NCBI GenBank assembly: GCA_958510825.1
Contig: OY294047.1
Span: 41,307,229-41,371,228, forward strand
Direction: 5' to 3'
Length of the DNA: 64,000 nt
Source: Brachypterus glaber
Taxonomy: Eukaryota > Arthropoda > Insecta > Coleoptera > Kateretidae
Part shown: positions 23,201 through 32,087 of the stretch, in pieces
How the letters are laid out: the number at the start of each line of letters is the position of its first letter
How positions within the stretch are numbered: position 1 is the stretch's first letter
Program-made: the position numbers and the translations under genes
The notes under the pieces: model-generated
What the model saw: the letters and a program-made list of their open reading frames with translations, nothing else
What the model was told of the DNA's origin: nothing
Databases searched by the model: none

Positions 23201-24610
23201 AAAACACATTTTTTTTACAAAAATTTGAAAATTGCCATATAGGCGTTTTTAAGGTTGCTGAAATTGAATCTGATGAAACATTTTATTATCAGATTCAGTT
23301 TAAGCTACCTCGAAAACCTCCACATACAAATTTACACGAAAATATTGTAAATATTAAAAAAAAAGTACACCCCGTAAGCCGGGGGTGGATTAACGTTTTT
23401 TTATATAAAATTTAGCTTAAGCGACCTTAGAAGCCCTAGATATACATTTTATAAATATTTTAAGAAAAAAAAACGATAAAAGGGATATTTTTCACCACTG
23501 GAGGTGAGATAGAGGGGTGGTAGGTCTTTTTTTACTTCACCAATATATTTTCCGCATCCAAATACATAAGTATGCAAAGTTTTATCTTCTTAGATATTTT
23601 CACCTACGGGAAATTCCTTATTTGCTAGGCCTAATATTGGAGATACGAGGTAGTTACAGCTATTTATTTTAAGTAGTAAAGGAGATACGAGGTAATTAGT
23701 TCCACATAATTATAAATCAATTGGAATTTTAAATTAGGACTTTGTTTAGGTCATTACTAATCATGTACAGAATTGATTAGTGCAAAAAACCGAAAATCGA
23801 ATTTTTGGAAATACGAGGTAGTTAAGGTAACACGACGATATGCAATACTTTAGTTTCAATGTTTTCAATGTATGTAAATAGTTGTAACATTTTACCCAAA
23901 TGAGATTATAGAGAAAAATGATTTAAAGTTAGGTACAGTGCTCAATCCAACTTCAGTAAATTAATTTTTATTCTATTCTGTTTAACACAAGCGCCTAATA
24001 GCTGCTCTGTGCATGAGTTTGTTTTGGTTTTTTCTTGTTTGGTCTTTTTTTTTAATGAGGGGGCCTTGGTTTACGTTAACGTTGGTTTGGCGTCTGTTTG
24101 GTGTTTTTTTTTAATGTTTTTTATTTAAAATAACATATTGAAAAACGGTAAGCACATGCGCAGTTTATCAAAACACGGCATAAAGAGAAGCACATAAGCG
24201 CTTCTCTGTTTAACGGTGTGTTAAAGGACAGTGCACACACCTTATTGAAAATGTATTTTTACTTAAAAGTCAAATTATAGTGCCTTAATGTCAGATTTAT
24301 ATATCATACAAGTGATGTTTTTAGATACAATCAAATAAAAATATATTTTGTAATTTCAGATGTTATAATTGCTGCTCTTTCCGACACACTAACGGAACAC
24401 CCTGAACTAATGTCAGCAGCCCGAGACGCCATGGCACCGGCCCCTACCGAAAGTCAGCAACAACACTTAATCCGGCAGCTTTTAGACATGAGCCCGGAAG
24501 AAAAGCTCAATTTTCCCTACAAATCGCAGCTCAGGAACGTCCAGGATCAACTGAAATCCGGTAAAATTGAAAATCATTTACCGCTGGAACTTAAATACAA
24601 AAGTCTTTAA
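11257..24610 (+). CDS. Unrecognised acidic helical protein, 5' partial, five exons
   Basis: Five exons join in one open frame: 11257-11382, 11828-11935, 13043-13214, 17483-17731 and 24360-24610, with TAA at 24608-24610. Acceptors are good (TTTCAG, ATTTCAG, CTTCACAG, TTTTTTCAG, ATTTCAG) and donors are GTAAAT, GTAATC, GTAGGT, GTAAGT; phases 0, 0, 1, 1 match at every junction. The AG at 13014 was rejected as exon 3 acceptor because it breaks the frame. The 301 visible residues are mostly helical and acidic. Exons 1-2 form one block with ADKFENLRGIQY, TGDEKGVTLAIEEFLQEG and MSREEALSFLQEIKYNL; exon 3 is a Ser/Gln-rich linker with a basic KKR site; exon 4 has DEDYDELLERLRVADF; exon 5 ends LELKYKSL. 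There is no membrane segment or catalytic motif. The N-terminus, and so any signal peptide, was not found. I do not recognise the family; a secreted precursor is possible but unproven. Confidence 0.8.
11395..11760. mobile_element. Half copy of foldback family C
   Basis: Contains GATTCTACATCCAAAAATAT, AAAAGTTCC and CGAAGGGCTCATTTCCGGAC, and ends AGTTACTGATCACCCTGTAT. The same phrases occur at 58150-58852. It lies in the intron after exon 1 of the unrecognised gene and starts only about 12 bases past the donor. The open reading frame at 11400-11591 falls inside the repeat and is not a gene. Confidence 0.6.
12185..12875. mobile_element. Foldback element with arms of about 230 bp
   Basis: Left end TACAGAGCGGTCCAAAAGTC, right end GACTTTTGGACCGCACTGTA. 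Between them are long imperfect inverted arms (GTTGAGATATCGACTTCAAA on the left and its inverse on the right; GGGGGTCGTGT and ACACGACCCCC), around an AT-rich centre. It sits in an intron of the unrecognised gene. A fragment of the right arm recurs at 59815-59932. Confidence 0.8.
13235..13705. mobile_element. Foldback family A, one arm only
   Basis: Begins TATACAGGGTTTATTTAAAA, runs through TTGCACGTGAACTAATCGTA and ACCAGGGGCGTGCGAAAAGG, and stops near GTTCGAGGACGAAAAATAAA. This is a single arm of the 1.2-kb palindromic family seen whole at 25080, 27833 and 36574. It starts 21 bases after the exon 3 donor of the unrecognised gene. The minus-strand reading frame at 13506-13700 is the arm's recurring chance frame. 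Confidence 0.8.
14767..15585. mobile_element. DNA element carrying 12 GTTAACTGG motifs
   Basis: The inverted ends are GGGGAAGTCGGGGTTAACTG and CAGTTAACCCTGACTTCCCC, flanked by TA on both sides (14765-14766 and 15586-15587), as in Tc1/mariner-type insertion. The motif GGTTAACTGG(T/A/G)CC or its inverse occurs twelve times, starting near 14777, 14934, 14951, 14973, 14995, 15124, 15138, 15154, 15193, 15211, 15545 and 15562. There is no transposase frame. It lies in an intron of the unrecognised gene. Confidence 0.8.
16305..16765. mobile_element. Compound inverted repeat (three arms)
   Basis: The unit AAGAGTTTTATGAAGGCTAA, then TATTTTCAGGTTAGGTTACA, appears at 16308, inverted at 16380-16425, and again in the first orientation at 16675-16725. 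GACGCTAGCTCTCCGACTA at 16437 is inverted at 16648-16666. This gives a short hairpin nested in a larger one. Confidence 0.65.
16885..17241. mobile_element. Foldback element, arms about 95 bp
   Basis: AATAAGTTAAGAATTGACAG on the left is returned as CTGCCAATTCTTAACTTATT on the right. The arms also include GGTTAATAACCGAAAAATAT and GAAAGTTATCTATCTGTCG with their inverses. A TA microsatellite and a second, right-half copy follow. Confidence 0.75.
17302..17426. mobile_element. Truncated second copy of the 16885 foldback
   Basis: Repeats ATCTAACGTTTTATTTGAAT, GATTCCCAAAAAGGAT and CGACAGATAGATAAC from 17062-17175, then breaks off about 57 bases before exon 4 at 17483. A (TA)n run at 17283-17300 precedes it. 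Confidence 0.7.
17930..18370 (+). repeat. Dispersed repeat with GACA tail
   Basis: Shares a run of phrases with 39830-40100: AGTCGATCGGATTATT, CTTGAGTTATCGTGTTCACA, AAAATCGTG and a (GACA/GACG)n end. The interior is poly-T-rich with TAACTTTTTTTGTTTTTGGG. The family is non-coding and of unknown class; a one-ended tail suggests retroposition but no target-site duplication was resolved. Confidence 0.6.
18610..20540. other. Intronic stretch without a gene
   Basis: Large intron of the unrecognised gene. At 19250-19352 and 20085-20180 lie two diverged copies of a small repeat (TTTGGGAAAATGCAATTTAC ... GGCTTGTTAAATTATA) that recurs inverted at 39660-39760. GACACGAGCCGATAGGCGAG at 18636 resembles GAACGAGCCGCTAGGCGAG at 9602, another scattered family. 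Nothing else is supported. Confidence 0.5.
20549..21090. mobile_element. Dispersed element, copy 2, with palindromic head
   Basis: The first 145 bases are an inverted repeat: AGTATATTAAAGTACTAGTT ... TAGCGCACGAGTAC ... GAGCCGCTTGCGG ... AGTACTAGTGCGCTAAAAAC ... GAGTGCTTTATAC. The rest matches 7640-7850 and 8460-8600. A third copy of the palindromic head lies at 53163-55692 around a Tc1 insertion. Confidence 0.65.
21329..21768 (+). mobile_element. 5'-truncated non-LTR retrotransposon with 14-bp TSD
   Basis: CTAGTGTACACGAA occurs at 21315-21328 and again at 21769-21782, a perfect 14-bp target-site duplication. Between them the plus strand encodes the end of an RNase H and tail module: RATISQLTGILTGHYGLGRH then a C...C...H...C cluster (DPVCSG, ESSFHFLGQCDRFGRIRQEI). 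One small indel near 21506 shifts the frame. The insertion ends in (TAC)n at 21755-21768, the usual microsatellite-like 3' end of several non-LTR clades. The element is dead on arrival, 440 bp, inserted into a copy of the GACA-tail repeat. Confidence 0.9.
22262..23852. mobile_element. Element with repeated GAGATACGAGGTAGTTA motifs and a nested foldback
   Basis: The outer ends are inverted: GCATATATCGTCGTGTTAAC at 22274 and GTAACACGACGATATGCAAT at 23826. Near both ends the motif GGAGATACGAGGTAGTTAC recurs (inverted at about 22292-22308; direct at 22478, 22525, 23639, 23680 and 23808). The middle, about 22600-23530, is a second inverted repeat built on GAGGTTGCTAAAAGTGAATC and its inverse, probably a later insertion. 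It lies in the last intron of the unrecognised gene. Confidence 0.7.
23965..24070. repeat. Dispersed repeat, inverted copy at 48190-48290
   Basis: AGCGCCTAATAGCTGCTCTG, GTTTTGGTTTTTTCTTGTTT and GGTCTTTTTTTTT are matched on the opposite strand near 48200-48290 (GACCAAACAAGAAAAAACCA, AGAGAGCTGCAATTAAGCGC). Class unknown. Confidence 0.6.
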
Positions 24611-25079
24611 ATCAATGTCTATGTAAAATTAAAAAAATATATATAAAAAAGATAAATCTATATCAACTATACTATGTTATATATATGTTACATATCGATA
24701 CCCCCAACCAACAAAGCCGTAACTCATATATTGTCATTTTTCACGACAGCTAAATTTCTAAAATATTTTTTTTTCTTATTTAAGGGTGGGGAAATCACTG
24801 AAGTGGAAAAGGAAGCCATGTGATACATCATTTGAAAGCTTATAACATTCTCTATTTAACTCTATAAGTATTTATTGTTTATTTATTGTTTGTTTCTGAT
24901 AATATTCAAAATTAGAATTTTTTACTTTAGTGGTTTTTAGGTAAACTTTTGGTTAAAATGGCCTCTGGAGAAATCTGAGTAGTAAAGCCATGTGTGTCTT
25001 TTTTCAAGGCGTTTACCTATGAATATAACTCAAAATAGGTCTAACTTGAGTTACATCCTTGTTGCATGGGAGTGTCGAT

Positions 25080-26262
25080 ATACACGGTGTATTTGAAATA
25101 GCGTCGGAAATTTTAACAGATGATTCTACATCATAAAATATGACAAAAAGTTCCTATAAACATATGTCTAAAAATGCGTCATAAGGGAGCTACGCCCCTT
25201 TGAAAGTGGCTAAAAAAATCGGTTTTTATTTAATAACTCAGGTACCCTTTGAGATATATCAACGAGGTTTTGCACGTCAACTAATCCTATCCAGGCCCGT
25301 TTGTCTATGTTATTTTCATGTACTTATTTCAACCAGGGGTGTGCGAAACGGGGGGGGGGGGGGCTTATCAGTTTTTTGTCCCAAACTTTTTTCTGTGTAA
25401 CTTTTTTGCAATTTTATTTTTGAAATATGATTCCTCAGGTCAAAATACATAAAAAAGGTACTCTTGTTGTAATACTGTAGGATTAACCGTTTTCGAGAAA
25501 AGTTCATTTGAAGGTGAAATTTCACGGTTCGAGGACGAAAAATTAAATACTAAAATGTTGAAAACCAAAATTTTAATGATGCAGGGCGAATGTACATTAA
25601 AAACTAAGAAAAAAACCTCATATACAGGTACTTCCAAAAATCAATCCTAATGGAGCTATGGTCTCCTAAATATGCACCATTTTTAAAGGGCTATGGTAGC
25701 TTTAAAAGCGTTTTTCCACCTACATGTATGGAAACTTTTTTTCTTAGTTTTTGATGTAGAATAACATTGCATCATTAAAATTTTGGTTTTCGACATTTTA
25801 GTATTTAATTTTTCGTTCTCGAACCGTGAAATTTCACCTTCAAATGAACTTTTCTCGAAAACGGTTGATCCTACAGTATTACAACAAGAGTACCTTTTTT
25901 ATGTATTTTGACCTGAGGAATCATATTTCAAAAATAAAATTGCAAAAAAGTTACACAGAAAAAAGTTTGGGACAAAAAACTGATAAGGCCCCCCGTTTCG
26001 CACACCCCTGGTTTAAATGTACGTGAAAATGACATACAAAGATGAGCCTTATTAGGATTAATTCACGTGCAAAATCTCGTTAACATATCTCAAAGGGTTC
26101 CTGAGTTATTAAATAAAAACCGATTTTTTTAGCCAATTTCAAAGGGGCGTAGCTGCCTTATGACGCATTTTTAGACATATGTTTATAGGAACTTTTTGTC
26201 ATATTTTATCATGTAGAATCACTGGTTAAAATTTCCTACGCTATTTCAAATACACCCTGTAT
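25080..26262. mobile_element. Foldback family A, complete copy 1 (about 1.18 kb)
   Basis: Left end ATACACGGTGTATTTGAAAT, right end ATTTCAAATACACCCTGTAT. The arms mirror each other for about 480 bp each and share AAAGTTCCTATAAACATATG, TTTGCACGT, ACCAGGGGTGTGCGAAACGG with a poly-G run, and GAAATTTCACGGTTCGAGGA. The centre is a smaller inverted repeat containing ACATTTTAGTATTTAATTTT. A frame of about 54 codons recurs on both arms in every copy (25316-25525 minus, 25826-26026 plus), but it follows from the palindrome and has no known domain. Confidence 0.9.
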
Positions 26263-26439
26263 GTTACTTAATATACGTAATTTTAATTATAATTTATTAT
26301 TTTATCCTTAATATAGGCGTCAATTTATTTTCTTTTTATTATTTTAAAGATTGCACCGGCCCAAAAATAAACTTTTTACTTTTACTTTAATAATTACTCT
26401 TAAGCAGACTATTTTTCTTCCGTAATTTTGTGCGCTGAA

Positions 26440-26695
26440 AACAACGAACTAACAACTCTTCTCTCTAGAATACGCATACCGTTAATATAAAGTATCGCCA
26501 ACATCTCGGTTTGTTTGTAAACAAATAGTAGGTATATTCAGGCCTGAACAATAACAGTTACAAGTAACTGTTATTGTTGTCTCTGTTAGAACAAAGCTGT
26601 GCGAGTAAGACAGACATATGTATATGTTGGCTTTTCAGTTTTTACAAATGAAATGCCTATTCTAGAGAGATGAGTTATTAGTTCGTTGGCTGAAA
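26440..26695. mobile_element. Foldback/MITE, about 255 bp
   Basis: CAACGAACTAACAACTCTTC then TCTCTAGAATA on the left is returned as TATTCTAGAGAGATGAGTTA then TTAGTTCGTTGG on the right. A small inner palindrome, CAGTTACAAGTAACTGTTA, lies at about 26553. Confidence 0.7.
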
Positions 26696-26989
26696 ACGAA
26701 TTTGACAATGAAAAAGCTGGCTGACACCGAAGCACCTCCCTTCCGTCTTATGAAAAAGTGATTTTGGTCAGATTTGGCTGAATTTTGGATTTATTATAGC
26801 TGTCGACTTTCTGTTCAAAAGTGTTTTCGGGCACAACTTTCAAAATTCAATAGTTTTGATGTTGGAAAACTTTGTAGATCACCGGCTGGCTCGTTCAATA
26901 TAATTTTTTGCAGTTTTTTTAAAATAGTTGGGGCCAGCAAGTTTTTTCGCTGTCATATTTGTTTGCAGTGCTCAAAAATAAATAAGAAT

Positions 26990-27383
26990 ATATCGTCGGC
27001 TTACAAGTAAAGAGCACTAAGTCCAAAAACATGGTTTTGAGATATTGACAAATTTAACTTTCACTGTTGTTTTTTAATTTTTGTAATAATTGTTACAAAA
27101 ATGCACCTTTCGCCAAACAAACACTAAGTCGCATAAAAATTTGAAATAATCTACAAGTAAAACGCACTAAGTGCACTAAGTGACTTAGTGCCTATTGCCA
27201 GATAAAATTTTATTCAAAATCAAACTGGTGCGTTTTGTATAGTGGGTAACTCTCTTGGCAGTCCACCTAGAAGTTAGTTCGGTTTACCTGTACATAGATC
27301 ATCAAAAATTAATTACAGTACCATAAAAATCCCATTTTTGCAAAAAAGTGACTTAGTGCCTTTTACTTGTAAGCCGACGATAT
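26990..27383. mobile_element. DNA element with 22-bp TIRs
   Basis: ATATCGTCGGCTTACAAGTA on the left and TACTTGTAAGCCGACGATAT on the right are perfect inverses. The motif GCACTAAGT/ACTTAGTGC is repeated at least six times inside (near both ends, and at 27123, 27167, 27175 and 27182). The plus reading frame at 26774-27010 is not a recognised gene. Confidence 0.8.
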
Positions 27384-28022
27384 AATATATTAAGAGTAAT
27401 TCATATTTTTATATTTTTTATGGGCCTGTGTTATAACACATTTATATTTACCAAATTAGTGTTTTTATTTGATGTATTATAGTTTTAAATACATATCAAG
27501 TTTGGCTTGTGCAGTGTAGTTTACATCTTATACTGCAGCTGCGGCTTACAAATGTGTCATAATTAAACCATTGCAATGGTCTCTATAGAACTTTTTTACG
27601 TATAGTATAGTAGTCACGTGAGTTATCCTGGTAAAAACACATGAAATAATTCTGAAACATTTGTTGTTACTTTTAATGTTAAAACACTATTTTTGTTTGA
27701 TGCCTATATTATTTCTTTTAATTAAATTTAAATGAAGTTTTACTTATATTTTAGTATTTTTGTTTAAATAAATTTACACATGAATCATATTTATTATATT
27801 CACATCATGTGACTTGATGTGTATAAATATGCATACACGATGTATTTGAAATAGGGTTCGAAATTTTAACGGGTTATTCTACATCATAAAATATGACAAA
27901 AAGTTCCTATAAACATATGTCTAAAAATGCGTCGTAAGGGAGCTAAGTGGCTAAAAAAATCGGTTTTTATTTAATAACTCAGGAACCCTTTGGGATATAG
28001 CAACGAGGTTTTGCACGTGAAA

Positions 28023-28205
28023 TAATCTTAATAACAAGGACACAAATTTTTAATTTTAAACAAAATTATAAATATATTATTATTCGCTCAGAGTTAACTC
28101 TTGGTACTGAAGAGGGCCAGAACCCCGAAACTGTCAGTCTACCAATATCAACCTGTACGATGATTAGAAAATAGATTGATGGAATAATAAATTAATCTTA
28201 ATAAC
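28023..28205 (+). mobile_element. Small hammerhead-bearing retroelement with 13-bp TSD
   Basis: TAATCTTAATAAC at 28023-28035 and again at 28193-28205 is a target-site duplication; the uninterrupted form is visible in other copies of family A. The 157 bases between begin AAGGACACAAATTTTTAATT and end GGAATAATAAAT. They carry no protein frame but contain a hammerhead ribozyme fold at 28101-28145. Small non-coding elements carrying type I hammerheads with a minimal stem III are known among Penelope-like retroelement derivatives and retrozyme-like sequences; which class this belongs to is inference. Confidence 0.8.
28101..28145 (+). ncRNA. Hammerhead ribozyme, type I, minimal stem III
   Basis: The full consensus is present in order: stem I 5' strand TTGGTA (28101-28106), core CTGAAGA (28107-28113), stem II GGG...CCC with GC closing pairs (28114-28126), core GAAA (28127-28130), two-pair stem III AC/GT with loop TGTCA, cleavage triplet GTC (28137-28139), and stem I 3' strand TACCAA (28140-28145), which pairs perfectly with TTGGTA. 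An outer GTT/AAC pairing past an internal loop could extend stem I, as in tertiary-stabilised natural hammerheads. All core residues needed for self-cleavage are intact; predicted cleavage follows C28139. Confidence 0.85.
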
Positions 28206-29576
28206 GTGCATCTTCGTATGTTATTTTCATTGACTTATTTTAACCAGGGGCGTGCAAAACGTGGGGCTTATTAGTTTTTATCTCAAACTTTTTTCTGTGT
28301 AACTTTTTTGTAATTTTATGATTCCTCAGGTCAAAATACATAAAAAGGTACTCTTGTTTTAATACTTTAAGATTGACCGTTTTCGAAAAAAAATAATTTG
28401 AAGATGAAAATTTACGAGGGCGAAAAATTAAATACTAAAATTCTGAAAACCAAGCTCCCTTACGACGCATGTTTAGAAATATGTATTTAATTTTTCGTCC
28501 TCGAACCGTGAAATTTCACCTTCAAATGAATTTTTCTCGAAAACGGTTAATCCTACGGTATTACGACAAGAGTACCTTTTTTATGTATTTTGACCTGAGG
28601 AATCATATTTCAAAAATAAAATTGCCAAAAAGTTAAACAGAAAAAAGTTTGGGACAAAAGAATGATAAGCCCCCCCCCCCCCCGTTTCGCACACCCCTGG
28701 TTGAAATAAGTACATGAAAATAACACACAAAAACCGGCCTTGGTAGGATTAGTTGACGTGCAAAGGGTTCCTGAGTTATTAAATAAAAACCGATTTTTTA
28801 GCCACTTTCAAAGGGGCGTAGCTCCCTTATGACGCATTTTTGGACATATGTTTATAGAAACTTTTTGTCATATTTTATGATGTAGAATCACCCCTTAAAA
28901 TTTGGAACCCTATTTCAAATATACCCTGTATAATAAACATTTTAAACTTATATTGATCGTTTAGATTTTTGATCTATAGTAAACATTTTTTAAAATTATA
29001 TGAATAAAATATACGTTTACCAACGTTATTTCTATAACCTTACCATAACACTGGATAATTATTTTTTAATTTTAAACACAAATAGGACTTTATTATATTT
29101 ACTATAGTATAAAAACTTACTCTATGTTAATAAAAACCTTTGTAAAAAAATCAAAATTGATTTTTTTTTATTAAATTTTTCTTTCTTACTGAAATTAATC
29201 TAGTGGGATTTTCTCCTAAAAACAAAATAGTTATTTTTACCATATTTTTTACCAAATACACACCTAATCTAATGTGTAATTGCTTTTTGGTATTCTTTTT
29301 CAAAATTTTGCAAAGATTTAAATTTAAAATGCAAAATATTATAAAAAATATAATAAATATAATATGGATATTTTTGTAGACCATATGTATGCTTAATTTT
29401 GATATCAAAATTAACTGATTTGTTTAAGTTAGACCCATGGATCCCCGGTATAGCATACTTTAAATTATTTAAGACTCCGTCTATATTTATTTCAATTAAA
29501 GTAATTCATTTAAGAATTTGAAGTAAAGTCAAAATATGCAATTATTAAAACAAGATAATAAGATAATGTTATATTC

Positions 29577-30035
29577 TGCCGAAATTTTTTAAAAAGCATT
29601 AATACGTTTTATCAAGGTGGGGATTGAAATCCTACAGTTTACAACATAGTTTAATTTAGTTTGACAGGTAAGAATTAATTTTAAAAGTAAGGTTATTTAT
29701 TTGTCAAATTCAAAACATATCAAAGCAAAAACACAGCATCCACTTTGATTTTTTTTTCTAAAATTAAAATTAGTAGAATAAAATTTATCGAAAAAATAAA
29801 TCAACTAATTTAAATAACTTTTTTAATTATAAAGCATTATAAAAATAATTTAAATAGTACAATACAAAAAAACTAACAAAAAATCCAGTACTTACTGTAT
29901 TTTACCCTAGACGATTGTTGTCAAAAGCTTAACCCAACTTTTGAAATCTCTTGTCAAAATGATGAGATGTAAAATTTACGATTTCAATGCCTCCCTTGAT
30001 AAAACCTATTAATGCTTTTTAAAAAATTTCGGCAG
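29577..30035. mobile_element. DNA element with TIRs of about 50 bp
   Basis: CTGCCGAAATTTTTTAAAAA then GCATTAATACGTTTTATCAA on the left; the right end returns TTGATAAAACCTATTAATGC then TTTTTAAAAAATTTCGGCAG. The interior is AT-rich with no coding frame. Confidence 0.8.
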
Positions 30036-30449
30036 TGCTCATGCATAATATTCTCTATAAAAAAATACAAATTTTTAAATATTTTACTATAATTATAATT
30101 AAATTAATTATAATTGTAATTATAATATTCCATTAAAGTAGAAATTATTGATAGAAATATTTAAAAATATTATTTTGTGTACTTAAAATAGAATTATATA
30201 TTAAAAAAATGTCAAAAGTCTGGGATAGAATCTAATTATATTATAAATATATGCATTGTTGGATTTAAAAAAGTAAATACAGTATAGTTTCAAAATTTAG
30301 CTTTTTGCATAAAATGACTGACAGGCATATTTACGATGGTTTGTAATTTATTATTATTATTAAGGACCAAATAGAGAAACATCATTCTTAAATAAGAAGT
30401 AATATTTACATATTATGTATCAAGTAAAATAATCATTAGATATCCATGA

Positions 30450-31040
30450 GGGTGCCACCTATTCCCTTTTTCCAAAAAGATACTGGGTCATAAACTTTTT
30501 AGCATAAAAAAATAATTCCTTTAAAATTTCAAATTAAATATTTAGTGTATAGTAGTTTTTGATGGAGAATCGCTCTTATTAAAATTTTAATTGTCGCATT
30601 TTTTTATTCCTATATTGGATACTCAGAAGGTGATTTTTTTTCTTTGACTGCAATTATCTAGAGAACGCTTGGAGCTACGGTATTACATAAGAATCATATT
30701 TTATTGAGAAACTATCAAAAATCTACAGTTAAAAAGTTTGGGGCAAAAAAGTGACATCGCCCCCCATTTTGCACGTCCCTGGTTAAAATTACCAAATAAA
30801 TATTACATAAAATGATAGCTAGCCTGAATCAATGTTAAGGTTATAAGGCATGTACAAAAATTTGTCACTGTGTCTCATAGGGTTCCAGAGATTTTAAATA
30901 AAAACTACTTTTTAGATGTACCCTTAGGAGGGTCGTAGCTCCCTTAGGGCTCACGTTCGAACCAACCTTTCTAGAAACTTGTTTTCATATTTTTTAATGT
31001 ATAATCTTAAAATTCTCTTACTTCTGAATAACCCTGTATA
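30450..31040. mobile_element. Diverged family A/B foldback arm
   Basis: Shows TCCAGAGATTTTAAATAAAA, AGATGTACCCTTAGGAGGGT and GCTCACGTTCGAACCAACCT, and ends TTCTGAATAACCCTGTATA. These phrases are shared with 56205-57240. The left end is degraded. Confidence 0.55.
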
Positions 31041-31187
31041 TTTGATTTTTAAGCGCGAGGTTTTACAGGAATTATTTTTTAATACTAAAAATGTATTAAA
31101 AAAGGCAACACCCTAATTCATAAAAGTTTTAGGTCCATATCAATAAAAAATCATAGCATTATATATAGCCACTAAAAGTCGTTTTGT

Positions 31188-31230
31188 TATCTATATGATT
31201 AGCTATATATAGCTAATCATATAGATATAT
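31188..31230. repeat. Palindrome of about 40 bp
   Basis: ATCTATATGATTAGCTATAT directly followed by its inverse ATATAGCTAATCATATAGAT. Near-perfect, almost no loop. Function unknown. Confidence 0.7.
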
Positions 31231-31920
31231 CGTTCCTTTTTTAACCGACTTCCAAAACGGAGGAGATGACTTTAAAGTAACTTACTTTTTATGTGTTACC
31301 GTTAATTTTTAGTGAGTTTTAACAAGCGAAGAGATATATTTGAGATCCATTTTTTTTTTACTATTAAAGTGTATTTTTTAATATAAAACCAAATTAAAAA
31401 TCTTCTGTGTAACTGCAAGCCACAAAAAGATTTTCACTTGCTTAAAATAAAAATAGAAGATAAAAAAAATTGACAGCTAATTTAACGTCAAAAAGTGAGA
31501 AAAAAGTTTATATGAACTTTTGTGCTAAATCGCTGCCTAACGGTACTAGGGCTCTTTTAAGGGGCATTCTTAAGCATATACTTCATGTTGTTTTATTGAA
31601 ACAAATTCAATTTTTCTGGCTTGCAGCTACATATAAGATTTAGTAGAAATGTAAAATATATTTTTTGCTTTTAAAAAACTCTCTAAAAATGAAAAAAAGA
31701 AATAACTATGGTTTCTACATCTTTCGAACATTTTTAAATAGAAAGATAGTGGCAAAAGTAAAGAAAGTTAGTCAGATAAAAAATTAACCAATTATTATAA
31801 ATGTATCATTGGCCTAGTATTTTAGACGCTATTAGAGTGAATAAAATATTTTGGAATTTTTACTTTAAAAAGACCTGTTTATCTTTTAGATGCATGGTAA
31901 TGCTATTACCAAAGATTTAA

Positions 31921-32087
31921 TGTATACGTCGCAGCCTTTTGAAGTAATTGGCCGTTTCATAAAAAGGCTGAACGGCTCATGAAATACTACCACTACCAAC
32001 CAACTAACATCCAAACATCCAAACTTCATGAACCGTTCAGCCTTTTCATAAAACGGCCAGTTACTTCAAAAGGCTGCGACATATACA
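31921..32087. mobile_element. Palindromic MITE, 167 bp
   Basis: TGTATACGTCGCAGCCTTTT then GAAGTAATTGGCCGTTTCAT is returned as ATAAAACGGCCAGTTACTTC then AAAAGGCTGCGACATATACA. The inner part (AAAGGCTGAACGG.TCATGAA) also mirrors, around a CCAACCAACTAACATCCAAA centre. Confidence 0.8.

Larger units (their letters stand above)
27833..28931. mobile_element. Foldback family A, complete copy 2, interrupted
   Basis: Same ends and arms as the copy at 25080 (ATACACGATGTATTTGAAAT and ATTTCAAATATACCCTGTAT). The left arm is interrupted by a 157-bp insertion flanked by a 13-bp duplication (see 28023-28205), and its centre is shortened. Confidence 0.85.
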
